Source of the DNA: an uncultured Mobiluncus sp.
GTDB lineage: Bacteria > Actinomycetota > Actinomycetes > Actinomycetales > Actinomycetaceae
NCBI RefSeq assembly: GCF_947087965.1
Contig: NZ_CAMUES010000003.1
Location: 209,201 to 273,200 of the forward strand
Direction of reading: 5' to 3'
Length of the DNA stretch: 64,000 nucleotides
Made by a program: the position numbers and the translations under genes. The notes under the pieces were generated by a model, which made no database searches, was not told the DNA's origin, and worked only from the letters and a program-made list of their open reading frames with translations. Positions 8,067-15,809 of the stretch are shown one piece after another; positions within the stretch are counted from its first letter, which is position 1; every line of letters begins with the position of its first letter.

Positions 8067-8531
8067 ATGGATCAGGAAGTTCGGGAAGCGGTGCTGAACA
8101 TCGCTAACGATGTCTTTTATGTTCTGATTGATAAACGTGAAGGTACTGTGAAGGAGTGGCATGACGAAATCGAGCCCTTCCAGAATCCGGTTTATGCCTG
8201 GGTGGATTCACAAGGGGATAAGCAGTTGCGCGTCATGCTAGAGATGGAAGATTCCACAGCAAAGGACCTGACTAGAGCCCTGTTCCTCCTGGTTGAAACC
8301 GATGAGGTCACCGAGGAAGATCAACAGGACGCTTTCGGGGAAATCGTCAATGTTATTGGTGGAAACATGAAATCTATTGTGGAAGATTCCGGAAACCTTA
8401 TCATTCCACAGGTTAGAAAGGAAAAACCGATACAACCAGAATCGCCTTTTATTAACGTAAACCTCAACTGGAAAGGCAAATTCCTGGTAGTCTCAATAAG
8501 TGACCTTAATGCCACTCCGGATGCGGCATAA
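8067..8531 (+). CDS. cheX: CheX-like CheY-P phosphatase, first copy
   Basis: CheX/CheC/FliY proteins dephosphorylate CheY-P using an ExxN motif on a surface helix. This 154-residue protein has the motif once, as GEIVNVIGGN (about residues 92-101), and ends with a CheX-like strand NVNLNWKGKFLVVSI. It starts 80 nt after cheY with AAGGAG upstream. Codon and base use is more AT-rich than its neighbours. It is probably the phosphatase for one or both CheY proteins. The family call rests on the ExxN helix and context rather than on strong overall similarity. Confidence 0.75.
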   Translation: MDQEVREAVLNIANDVFYVLIDKREGTVKEWHDEIEPFQNPVYAWVDSQGDKQLRVMLEMEDSTAKDLTRALFLLVETDEVTEEDQQDAFGEIVNVIGGNMKSIVEDSGNLIIPQVRKEKPIQPESPFINVNLNWKGKFLVVSISDLNATPDAA

Positions 8532-8552
8532 GGGCGAACACGGAGGTAGTCG

Positions 8553-8912
8553 ATGCGTATTATTGTTGCAGACGATTCGCGAGTGATGCGACAGATTGTG
8601 GTGCGTACCCTGCGCCAAGCAGGATTTGATTGGGAAGTTATGGAAGCCGAGGATGGCGCCCAGGCTTTGCAGTTAGCGCTATCGGAATCACCTGATTTGG
8701 TGCTTTCTGACTGGAATATGCCAAATATGCTGGGTATTGAGATGCTACAGCAGCTGCGGGCGACCGGGTCAAAGATTCCGGTCGGGTTCGTGACTTCCGA
8801 GGGTTCCCCTCAGATGCGGGAAATCGCACAACAGGCGGGTGCGAACTTCCTGATTCAAAAACCTTTTGATGCCGCCACGTTCAAGTCGATTTTAGGAGCG
8901 TTCAACCGATGA
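8553..8912 (+). CDS. cheY: CheY-type single-domain response regulator, second copy
   Basis: This is a stand-alone receiver of 119 residues. The acidic pair is in VADDSRVM, the phospho-Asp is near 53 (LSDWNMPNMLG), the switch Thr is in GFVTSEG and the Lys is in FLIQKPF. GGAGG lies upstream of the ATG. It differs clearly from the first CheY (DWNMPNM against DWNMPVM, and a different alpha4 surface), so it is not a recent duplication. It may be the motor-binding CheY or a phosphate sink; the sequence alone does not decide. Confidence 0.93.
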   Translation: MRIIVADDSRVMRQIVVRTLRQAGFDWEVMEAEDGAQALQLALSESPDLVLSDWNMPNMLGIEMLQQLRATGSKIPVGFVTSEGSPQMREIAQQAGANFLIQKPFDAATFKSILGAFNR

Positions 8913-9397
8913 GTGCCACCCCTTTGCCTACTGGAAAAGAAATCCGTGACCTGTACGAAATGCTGTTGGGGCGAACCGTTGAGCTTTCCCCGGACTATGA
9001 AATTTTGAAGCCTGATGAGGAATTCGGTTGCTGCGTGGCGTTCTTTAACGATGCTATGGACAATGTGTGTGCCGCCTGCATCATGGATCTGGATTTGTGT
9101 GCCTACGCCGGCGCCGCTCTGCAGCTGATTCCCGCTGCTGGGGCGCAAGACGAAATCAACAACGGCATCCTCTCTGACAGCTACATTGAGAATGTCTACG
9201 AGATTCTCAACATTTTCTCTGGTCTGTTGAACAAGGAAGGTGCCCCGCACGTCACCATCGGTTTGATGTATACCCCTGGCGAGGAACTGCCGGCTAACGA
9301 GTACAAGATGGTTACCTCCTACGTGGAGCGCCGCGATTCCATCCTCGACATCGAAGGCTACGGCAAGGGCCGCTTCGGCGTCATGTGCTTTAACTAG
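8909..9397 (+). CDS. cheX: CheX-like CheY-P phosphatase, second copy
   Basis: The protein has 162 residues and overlaps the second cheY by four bases (ATGA), so the two are translated as a pair. It carries the phosphatase signature YEILNIFSGLLN (ExxN) in a predicted helix around residue 97, with a preceding Cys-rich strand (CCVAFF..., VCAACIMDLDLCAYAG). Similarity to the first CheX-like protein is limited to the overall pattern. The local cheY-cheX/cheY-cheX order suggests that each regulator has a dedicated phosphatase. Confidence 0.72.
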   Translation: MSATPLPTGKEIRDLYEMLLGRTVELSPDYEILKPDEEFGCCVAFFNDAMDNVCAACIMDLDLCAYAGAALQLIPAAGAQDEINNGILSDSYIENVYEILNIFSGLLNKEGAPHVTIGLMYTPGEELPANEYKMVTSYVERRDSILDIEGYGKGRFGVMCFN

Positions 9398-9445
9398 CGG
9401 CGTTGTCGCTGGGGTTTGCCCCGGGGTTAATCCTATTAATTTGCT

Positions 9446-9471
9446 TCGGTGTGCCATATATGGCACACCGA
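9446..9471. repeat. 26-bp palindrome (small intergenic family), copy 1
   Basis: TCGGTGTGCCATATATGGCA+CACCGA is fully self-complementary. It is flanked by CCTATTAATTTG on the left and GTTTAAATAGG on the right, which extend the pairing. The same unit with the same flanks occurs at 57540-57571. It lies just after the chemotaxis operon and could act as its transcription stop. Confidence 0.75.
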
Positions 9472-9536
9472 GCTGTTTAAATAGGTTTTATTCCGGGTGA
9501 TCCGAGGATTTTCGGGGCTGTTTGTCTTTATGGCGC

Positions 9537-9673
9537 GGGGCGGTCGCTCGGGTGCGCTCGCGAGAGGCGGAAGGGGGAGGGCCCCCTCGCGTTTTGCGCG
9601 ACTATTGTCGCAAAACGCTCACCCCCCAGCCTCTCGCTGAGTCGCCCCCAACGCTCCCCGCCCCGCCAGCCTA
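9537..9673. repeat. GC-rich palindromic block, copy 1
   Basis: The block runs from CGGTCGCTCGG through GCGAGAGGCGG, CCCCCTCGCGTTTTG, CGCAAAACGC, GCCTCTCGCTGAGTCG to CCCCGCC. GCGTTTTGCG/CGCAAAACGC and GCGAGAGGC/GCCTCTCGC form nested stems. The second copy is at about 47018-47152. Both copies lie just left of a 131-bp inverted-repeat element. Confidence 0.75.
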
Positions 9674-9742
9674 AATTCCGGTGTAAATAACCTGAATTCA
9701 GCGCTGTTCAGTCGTAAAACCTCCTGTGGTTTTTCGGAATAG

Positions 9743-9873
9743 TTGCACGAACGACCGATTTCAACCCAGAATCTGGGCCATCATCAACTCCCGGTTTCAC
9801 AAACCTGCAGGTCAGCAAGATTCTAGCTGTGTAGAGCCGGCACTATGCAAAGTGAAATCGGTCATTCGTGCAA
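9743..9873. mobile_element. 131-bp MITE-like element, copy 2
   Basis: The 21-nt ends TTGCACGAACGACCGATTTC+A and TGAAATCGGTCATTCGTGCA+A are inverted copies with one mismatch. The central CCTGCAGG is present. It is nearly identical to the copy at 47221-47351 and shows the cleanest termini of the three. Confidence 0.8.
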
Positions 9874-9937
9874 GACGGGCCGGTTTTACGCGAGGGCGGT
9901 GGTGGAGGGGGGACCTCGAAGGAGCATATGGGTACTT

Positions 9938-10109
9938 GCAATCTCTGCGAGATTGCGTCCCCTGGCATGACACGGGTGTTCGTAGTTTTTCTTAGCGGCT
10001 TTGCCGCTTAGAAAAAAAGAACGGGAGACCACCGCGACGCAGACTTTGGCAGCGCAAGCTCGCTTGCATTGCCAAAGTCCAGGAAGCGGTACGGAAAGCG
10101 CAGCTTTCC
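9938..10109. other. Cluster of four hairpins
   Basis: The four hairpins are GCAATCTC-TGC-GAGATTGC (9938-9956); TTTTTC..AGCGGC-TTT-GCCGCT..GAAAAA (9986-10016); GACTTTGGCA...TGCCAAAGTC (10042-10079) with an inner GCAAGC/GCTTGC; and GGAAAGC-GCA-GCTTTCC (10093-10109). The second looks like a bidirectional terminator. The run may be a structured RNA or decayed repeats; its function is unknown. Confidence 0.5.
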
Positions 10110-10424
10110 AAGTATTTCTGCGACTGAGAGGCATCCCCCCGAACACCGCCAGACCTCGCGGCCTTACTCGGCATCGCCAGAATCCGTGCAGGCCCCAGCC
10201 AAATCCCACGCACAGAGCAAGCCCGCGCACACTCACCACTACGTTACTCGGCAGTTCGTGATCGAAATCGGTGATTAAACACGGGTACGTGACCATATAG
10301 ACCAGCAACCCCGATTTAATCACCAAATAGCAACACCCCCAGCCCGAACCCCACCAGCACTCGCGGGCATACGGGCGCCGCCCTTGCGGCAAAATCTGGG
10401 CCAGACGAGGCCAAGCACAGTGGT

Positions 10425-10454
10425 TTGAGGGCGCTGGCGCATGTGTGAAAGAAT
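10425..10454 (+). promoter_or_regulatory. purC promoter, leaderless type
   Basis: The -35 candidate is TTGAGG (10425-10430), followed by an 18-nt spacer and the -10 candidate AAGAAT (10449-10454). The -10 ends 6 nt before the purC ATG, and no Shine-Dalgarno sequence is visible, so the transcript probably starts at the initiation codon. Confidence 0.5.
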
Positions 10455-10460
10455 GAACGC

Positions 10461-11444
10461 ATGGCTGATTTTGTAGCTCCAGATTATGTTCCCAGCGACG
10501 TTCTCGAGCACCCAGTGACTGAGATTCCAGACGTTCCCGGGTGGAAAAAGGCAGCGGCAGGCAAAGTCCGGGAAATCTTTATCCCCGAAGATGCCGCCGG
10601 AATATCCACCGCAGACCGCTTGATGTTGGTGGCGACCGACCGGATCTCGGCTTATGACTTTATCCTTGATACCCCGATTCCCGGTAAGGGCGCGGTGCTG
10701 ACGCAACTGTCTCGCTGGTGGTTTAACCAGCTCAATGGCCTGGTTGATACGCACTACTTGGATGTTGACGTGCCGGCAGAGGTTGCAGGACGGGCGATGA
10801 TAACCCGCCGCCTGGAAATGTATCCGGTCGAATGCGTGGCTCGCGGCTACCTGACAGGTTCGGGATTGGCGGAATATCAACAATCAGGCGCGGTTTGCGG
10901 CATTGCTCTGCCGCCGGGGCTGCGTGAGGCCTCGAAACTGTCCGAGCCGATTTTCACCCCCGCAATTAAAGCTGAACTGGGCGAACACGACGAAAACGTT
11001 TCCGCTGGCCGTATTGCCCAACTGCACGGCCGAGCGGTGGCCAAGAGCCTGACGGACCTGACCCTGCTGATTTACCGCAAAGCCGCCGAAATCGCGGCTG
11101 AACGCGGGATTATCCTGGCTGACACCAAGTTCGAATTCGGGGCGCTGCCCGGACATTACGTTCACGGCGATACCCTCAATGATGCCGCCGCGTCCTTCGT
11201 GCTGGGCGACGAAGTCATCACCCCGGATTCTTCCCGCTTCTGGCCCGCCGATGCCTGGGTGGAAGGCCAGGTCACCCCCAGTTTCGACAAGCAGTATGTG
11301 CGGGACTGGCTGACAGGACCCCAGTCCGGGTGGGACCGTCACGGTGATGCCAAGCCTCCGGCTCTGCCCCCCGAGGTGGTCCAGCGCACCAGCGAACGCT
11401 ACTTGGAGGCTTACCGGATTCTGACCGGCGAGCCCCTCATCTAA
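10461..11444 (+). CDS. purC: Phosphoribosylaminoimidazole-succinocarboxamide synthase (SAICAR synthetase)
   Basis: PurC joins CAIR and aspartate with ATP to make SAICAR in de novo purine synthesis. It has 327 residues, the longer actinobacterial/eukaryote-like form. Seen motifs: GKVREIF near residue 36, TDRISAYDF, the substrate-binding VECVARGYLTGSG, and GIILADTKFEFG, with the catalytic-region DEVITPDSSRFW. It is first in a purC-purS-purQ-purL series. A hairpin separates it from purS. Confidence 0.96.
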   Translation: MADFVAPDYVPSDVLEHPVTEIPDVPGWKKAAAGKVREIFIPEDAAGISTADRLMLVATDRISAYDFILDTPIPGKGAVLTQLSRWWFNQLNGLVDTHYLDVDVPAEVAGRAMITRRLEMYPVECVARGYLTGSGLAEYQQSGAVCGIALPPGLREASKLSEPIFTPAIKAELGEHDENVSAGRIAQLHGRAVAKSLTDLTLLIYRKAAEIAAERGIILADTKFEFGALPGHYVHGDTLNDAAASFVLGDEVITPDSSRFWPADAWVEGQVTPSFDKQYVRDWLTGPQSGWDRHGDAKPPALPPEVVQRTSERYLEAYRILTGEPLI

Positions 11445-11456
11445 AACTCTGAAATA

Positions 11457-11476
11457 CTTTCCGGAACCCCGGAAAG
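11457..11476 (+). other. Intercistronic hairpin between purC and purS
   Basis: CTTTCCGG-AACC-CCGGAAAG is a perfect 8-bp stem with a 4-nt loop. No T-run follows, so it is more likely an mRNA-processing or stability element than a terminator. Confidence 0.5.
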
Positions 11477-11514
11477 TCGCCCCAATACCTATCCAAGGAA
11501 AAAAAGGAAGAAAA

Positions 11515-11775
11515 ATGGGAAAAATCGTTGTTGAGGTTATGGTGAAACCAGAGATTCTCGACCCGCAGGGCAAAGCCATTAAAGGCTCGCTGTCGCGGCT
11601 GGGCATCGACAACTTTGTGGACGTGCGCCAGGGCAAACGCTTCACTTTGGACACCCCTGGCGACGTGACCGAAGCGGACCTTGAAGCGGCTCGCCAGGCC
11701 GCGCAAACCCTGCTGTCCAACCCGATTATCGAGGATGTTGTGGCTGTCAAAGCCGTCACGGAGGATCACGCATGA
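11515..11775 (+). CDS. purS: Phosphoribosylformylglycinamidine synthase subunit PurS
   Basis: PurS is the small bridging subunit of the FGAM synthase complex with PurL and PurQ. It has 86 residues, the normal size, starting GKIVVEVMVKPEILDPQG and containing GIDNFVDVRQGKRF. AAGGAAG lies upstream of the ATG. Its stop overlaps the purQ start (ATGA), and purL follows, which secures the assignment. Confidence 0.95.
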   Translation: MGKIVVEVMVKPEILDPQGKAIKGSLSRLGIDNFVDVRQGKRFTLDTPGDVTEADLEAARQAAQTLLSNPIIEDVVAVKAVTEDHA

Positions 11776-12476
11776 GTGCCAAAGTTGGGGTCGTGACGTT
11801 CCCGGGAACCCTCGATGACCAGGACGCCCGCCGGGCGGTGCGCTTGGCCGGTGCCACGCCGGTGCAGTTATGGCACCAGGACGCGGACTTGCACGGGGTT
11901 GATGCCGTAGTCTTGGCGGGCGGGTTTTCGTACGGGGACTATTTGCGGTGCGGCGCGATTGCGCGTTTCGCTCCGGTGATGGAGTCTATCGTCGAAGCTG
12001 CCGGTCGGGGTATGCCGGTGTTGGGGATTTGCAACGGGTTCCAGGTGCTGACCGAAGCGCACCTGCTGGATGGAGCCCTGATGCGTAACGAGCATAAAAA
12101 GTTCATCTGCCGCGACCAGGTGTTGCGAGTCGAAAACACTCACACGGCTTGGACCAGCGCTTTTAGCGCGGGCGAAGAAATCCTTATTCCGCTCAAGAAC
12201 GGGGAGGGCAATTTCCGGGCTGACCCGCTCACCGTGGAGCGCCTCGAAGGCGAAGGCCAGGTCGTGTTCCGCTATGCCGGTCCGCTGGGCAATCCCAACG
12301 GTTCGCTCAATGACATTGCCGGGATTACGAACGCAAAAGGTAACGTGGTCGGCTTGATGCCGCACCCGGAGCACGCCGTGGAGTCGGGTTTCGGCCCTAC
12401 CCCCGGCCAGCAAAATCGGACCGGAATTGACGGTCTCAAGTTCTTTACTTCCGCCATTAGCTCAGTGCTGGGCTAA
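11772..12476 (+). CDS. purQ: Phosphoribosylformylglycinamidine synthase subunit PurQ (glutaminase)
   Basis: PurQ supplies ammonia from glutamine to PurL. It is a 234-residue class I glutamine amidotransferase. The nucleophile Cys is in LGICNGFQVLTEA (about residue 87), and the His/Glu pair is in LMPHPEHAVE near the end. SYGDYLRCGAIAR is a PurQ signature. It is translationally coupled to purS and is followed 71 nt later by purL. Confidence 0.96.
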   Translation: MSAKVGVVTFPGTLDDQDARRAVRLAGATPVQLWHQDADLHGVDAVVLAGGFSYGDYLRCGAIARFAPVMESIVEAAGRGMPVLGICNGFQVLTEAHLLDGALMRNEHKKFICRDQVLRVENTHTAWTSAFSAGEEILIPLKNGEGNFRADPLTVERLEGEGQVVFRYAGPLGNPNGSLNDIAGITNAKGNVVGLMPHPEHAVESGFGPTPGQQNRTGIDGLKFFTSAISSVLG

Positions 12477-12547
12477 CCGAAAGTCCAAATCGAGGAGTCG
12501 CAGCAAAACGCACCGCCCACCCAATCAACTATTAAAGGAAGCCACTC

Positions 12548-14878
12548 ATGACGACTTATGACACTGTTGAAAATGCCCAACAGACCCCCGATGAACCGCA
12601 AGATTACCGCGCTTTGGGGCTGAAAGATGATGAATATGCCCACATCAAAGAAATCCTGGGACGCCGGCCTACCGCGGCGGAACTGGCGATGTATTCCGTC
12701 ATGTGGTCTGAACACTGCTCGTATAAATCCTCCAAGAAGCACCTGAAGGAACAGTTCGGCGCGAAAACCACCCCGGAAATGAAGGAACACCTGCTGGTCG
12801 GTATGGGCCAAAACGCGGGGGTGGTTGACATCGGGGACGGCTACGCGGTGACGTTCAAGGTCGAGTCGCACAACCACCCCTCTTTTGTGGAGCCTTATCA
12901 GGGCGCCGCCACCGGGGTCGGCGGTATCGTCCGTGACATTATGGCGATGGGCGCGCGCCCGGTGGCGGTCATGGACCAGCTGCGTTTTGGGTCAGTAGAC
13001 CACCCAGACACGGCTCGCGTGGTGCACGGCGTGGTCGCGGGCGTGGGCGGCTACGGCAACTGCCTGGGGCTGCCCAACATCGGCGGCGAAACCGAGTTCG
13101 ACTCCAGTTATCAAGGAAACCCGCTGGTCAACGCCCTATGTATGGGAGTAATGCGGCACGAGGACATTCACCTGGCTAATGCGACCGGCGTGGGTAACCA
13201 CGTGGTGCTGTTCGGGGCGCGCACCGGCGGGGACGGCATCGGTGGGGCCTCCATCCTGGCTTCTGAGTCTTTCGAGGACGGCATGCCCACGAAGCGTCCC
13301 AGCGTCCAGGTCGGCGACCCCTTCATGGAAAAAGTCCTGATTGAGTGCTGTTTGGAACTGTTTGACGCCGGGGTAGTGGAGGCAATCCAGGACCTCGGCG
13401 CGGCGGGGATTTCCTGCGCGACTTCCGAGCTGGCCGCCAATGGAGACTCGGGAATGCACGTAGACCTGGAGAAAGTCCTGCTGCGCGACCCGACTTTGAC
13501 GGCTGGTGAAATCCTCATGAGCGAATCCCAAGAGCGCATGATGGCTATCGTCTCGACCGCCCACCTCAGCGAGTTTGAGGACATTGTCCGCAAGTGGGAC
13601 GTGGAATACGCCGTGATTGGCACGGTGACCGGGGACGGACGCTTGACCGTGGACCATCACGGCCAGCGCATCGTGGACGTCGACCCAAAGACCGTCGCCA
13701 TTGACTCGCCCGTTTATGACCGCCCTTATGCGAAACCGGCTTGGCAAGACGCGCTGAACGCGAACACGGTGCTGGAAGCGATGGCGCGCGGCGAGCTGGA
13801 GATGCCGGGGGATAACGACCCGGAGAAACTGCGCCAAGAAATCCTTGATGTGTGTGTGACCAACCCGAATGCGGCGGCAAAAAATTGGGTGACCGACCAG
13901 TACGACCGCTTCGTGCGCGGCAATACCGGCCTTAGCTACCCGGATGATGCCGGGGTCATTCGCGTGGTCGAAGAGACCGGGCGCGGCGTGGCGCTGTCTA
14001 CGGACGCGAACGGGTGGTACACGAAGCTGGATCCTTACACCGGGGCGCAGCAAGCGCTGGCGGAGGCTTACCGCAACGTCTGCGTGGTCGGGGCGCGTCC
14101 GGTGGCGATTACGGACTGCCTGAACTTTGGTAACCCGGAGGACCCGGACGCGATGTGGCAGCTGGTCCAGGCGATGACGGGCTTGGCGGACGGCTGCGTC
14201 ACCCTGAAAGTGCCGGTGACCGGCGGTAACGTGTCGCTGTATAACTCGTCAGGAGACACGATGAGCCAGCCGGATTCTTCCATCAATCCGACCCCGGTGG
14301 TGGGGATGCTGGGTTTGATGGATTCGGTGACGCGGGTGGTGCCCGCCGCTTTCGTGGCTGAAGGACAACAGATTTTGCTGCTCGGTGCCGAAACCACGGC
14401 GGAGCTGGATGGTTCGGCTTGGGCGCGGTTCCACGGGCATTTTGGTGGGAAACCGCCGGTAGTGGATTTTGCCGCGGAGCAGGCTTTGGGCGAGGTCTTG
14501 ATTGCCGGTGCGGATAGTTTTGCTCACCTCGGTGCGCACGACATTTCTAACGGCGGTTTGGCCCAGGCCCTGGTGGAAATGGCGTGCCGTTTCCACATCG
14601 GGGCGCGCCTGGATTTGCGTCAGCTGCAAGCCGATACCGGATTGGGAGCGACGGCGCTGCTGTTCAGCGAGACTCAGGCGCGAGCCGTGGCTTGCGTCCG
14701 TACGGACCATATTGACGCGGTGTATCGCAGCGCGGCGGCGGCCGGTATCGGCGTGTGGCGGATTGGCGAGAGCGGCGGGTCCGATTTGGCAATAACTGTG
14801 CAACAGGGCGAAGTGCGTTTCTCGGCGCTAGAACTGGTTCAAGCCAGCAACCAGGTCTTGCCCGACTTGTTCGATTGA
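12548..14878 (+). CDS. purL: Phosphoribosylformylglycinamidine synthase subunit PurL
   Basis: PurL is the ATP-dependent synthase subunit that makes FGAM from FGAR. At 776 residues it is the short form that needs PurS and PurQ, both encoded just upstream. Seen: MWSEHCSYKSSKKHL near residue 57, FKVESHNHPSFVEPYQGAATG, GDGIGGAS, LGAAGISCATSE, and the C-terminal half with CVTLKVPVTGGNVSLYN and AHDISNGGLAQALVEM. AAGGAAG lies 7 nt before the ATG. Confidence 0.97.
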   Translation: MTTYDTVENAQQTPDEPQDYRALGLKDDEYAHIKEILGRRPTAAELAMYSVMWSEHCSYKSSKKHLKEQFGAKTTPEMKEHLLVGMGQNAGVVDIGDGYAVTFKVESHNHPSFVEPYQGAATGVGGIVRDIMAMGARPVAVMDQLRFGSVDHPDTARVVHGVVAGVGGYGNCLGLPNIGGETEFDSSYQGNPLVNALCMGVMRHEDIHLANATGVGNHVVLFGARTGGDGIGGASILASESFEDGMPTKRPSVQVGDPFMEKVLIECCLELFDAGVVEAIQDLGAAGISCATSELAANGDSGMHVDLEKVLLRDPTLTAGEILMSESQERMMAIVSTAHLSEFEDIVRKWDVEYAVIGTVTGDGRLTVDHHGQRIVDVDPKTVAIDSPVYDRPYAKPAWQDALNANTVLEAMARGELEMPGDNDPEKLRQEILDVCVTNPNAAAKNWVTDQYDRFVRGNTGLSYPDDAGVIRVVEETGRGVALSTDANGWYTKLDPYTGAQQALAEAYRNVCVVGARPVAITDCLNFGNPEDPDAMWQLVQAMTGLADGCVTLKVPVTGGNVSLYNSSGDTMSQPDSSINPTPVVGMLGLMDSVTRVVPAAFVAEGQQILLLGAETTAELDGSAWARFHGHFGGKPPVVDFAAEQALGEVLIAGADSFAHLGAHDISNGGLAQALVEMACRFHIGARLDLRQLQADTGLGATALLFSETQARAVACVRTDHIDAVYRSAAAAGIGVWRIGESGGSDLAITVQQGEVRFSALELVQASNQVLPDLFD

Positions 14879-14915
14879 ACCCTGCCGGCCAGATTGAACC
14901 CGTGCCGGCCAGCAA
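14876..14915 (+). repeat. Short tandem repeat after purL
   Basis: GATTGAACCC(T/G)(T)GCCGGCCA occurs twice in tandem, beginning in the last codon of purL. It is a roughly 20-nt unit of unknown role. Confidence 0.5.
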
Positions 14916-15004
14916 TACCGCTTAAGCCTGCATAATTTGCAGCTTTCGCATACAATTACCACGTCAGCGGCTGGTGCTGACTCTAAGTCCAGAGGAGACA
15001 AACG

Positions 15005-15607
15005 ATGGCGATTTTGACGATTGGCGACGAGTTCCCGGAGTACGACTTTCAGGCCGTAGTGGGCGGCGTACTCTCTGAGTTGCCCGTGAACAAGGAAGAA
15101 GACTACTTTACCCGGGTGCGCTCCGCTGACGTACCGGAGGGCCAGTGGCGCCTGTTCATCATGTGGCCCAAGGACTTCACCTTTGTGTGCCCCACCGAAC
15201 TGGCTGGCATCGCCGGAGTTTACGAAGACCTGCAGGAACGCCATTGTGACGTGGTGGCGGTGAACACTGATTCCGAGTACGTCCACCTGGCTTGGCGCTC
15301 CAAGGACGAGCTACTGAAAAACATACCGTTCCCGCTGGCCAGCGACCTGACTCAAGAATTTGTGAAAGCTGTCGGGGTGTTGAACTGCGACGGCGTGTGC
15401 GACCGGGCGTCTTACTTGGTTGACCCCGATAATCGGGTGCGTTTCGTTTCGGTCGACGACGGCTCGGTCGGGCGTAACGCTGAGGAGCTGTTGCGCCAGC
15501 TCAACGCCCTGCAGTCTGGCGGTTTGACCTCCTGCGGGTGGCATCCGGGCGAACCGACCCTCGACGTATTCAAAGCGGCCACGAACCTCGTGTCGCTGTC
15601 TATCTGA
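15005..15607 (+). CDS. ahpC: Peroxiredoxin, AhpC type
   Basis: This is a thiol peroxidase that reduces hydrogen peroxide, organic peroxides and peroxynitrite. It has 200 residues with a thioredoxin fold. The peroxidatic Cys is in the signature DFTFVCPTE (about residue 61), and a second, resolving-type Cys is in LTSCGWHPGEPTLDV near the C-terminus, as in 2-Cys AhpC. GAGGAGA precedes the ATG, and a strong terminator follows. No ahpF/ahpD reductase is adjacent, so the electron donor is not shown here. Confidence 0.9.
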   Translation: MAILTIGDEFPEYDFQAVVGGVLSELPVNKEEDYFTRVRSADVPEGQWRLFIMWPKDFTFVCPTELAGIAGVYEDLQERHCDVVAVNTDSEYVHLAWRSKDELLKNIPFPLASDLTQEFVKAVGVLNCDGVCDRASYLVDPDNRVRFVSVDDGSVGRNAEELLRQLNALQSGGLTSCGWHPGEPTLDVFKAATNLVSLSI

Positions 15608-15625
15608 GTCTGTTTTCATCTTCTC

Positions 15626-15663
15626 GACCGGGGAACCTCACCAGGTTTCCCGGTCACTTTTTT
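15626..15663 (+). terminator. Rho-independent terminator after ahpC
   Basis: GACCGGGGAACCT pairs with AGGTTTCCCGGTC (one bulge), followed by ACTTTTTT. It ends the single-gene ahpC transcript. Confidence 0.8.
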
Positions 15664-15809
15664 GGGTCTGTGGTGCGCACAAGGTCGGTGGTGGGGGTTT
15701 GTCGGGAACGTGCCGTCACGTGTCCAAGATGCGGAACGATTCGTTTGCGAAATGAGACCGATGGTATATTTGGCGCGACAAAATAAATTAAACAAAGGAG
15801 CGTAAACTC

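Larger units (their letters stand above)
9398..10424. other. 1-kb non-coding region rich in repeats and hairpins
   Basis: No convincing gene is seen. From left to right it holds the TGTGCCATATATGGCACA palindrome (9446-9471), a GC-rich block (about 9537-9673), a GATTCAGCGCT-type motif (9691-9730), the 131-bp inverted-repeat element (9743-9873) and four hairpins in a row (9938-10109). The last 300 bases before the purC promoter show nothing recognisable. Confidence 0.7.

Noticed and set aside
8040..8550. AT-richer composition of the first cheX-like gene as evidence of recent transfer
   Set aside because: The difference from its neighbours is modest, the gene sits in operon context with a good ribosome-binding site, and no repeats or mobility genes flank it.
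9886..10392. 168-codon minus-strand open frame in the repeat-rich gap before purC
   Set aside because: It runs through the hairpin cluster, is Cys/Trp/Arg-rich like random GC-rich translation, and lacks a ribosome-binding site and any known motif.
10110..10424. Purine riboswitch upstream of purC
   Set aside because: The predicted promoter places transcription start at the purC ATG, leaving no leader, and no purine-aptamer-like three-way junction was seen upstream.
15010..15607. 1-Cys AhpE-type peroxiredoxin
   Set aside because: A second Cys in the C-terminal LTSCGWHPGEPTLDV segment fits the 2-Cys AhpC type better.
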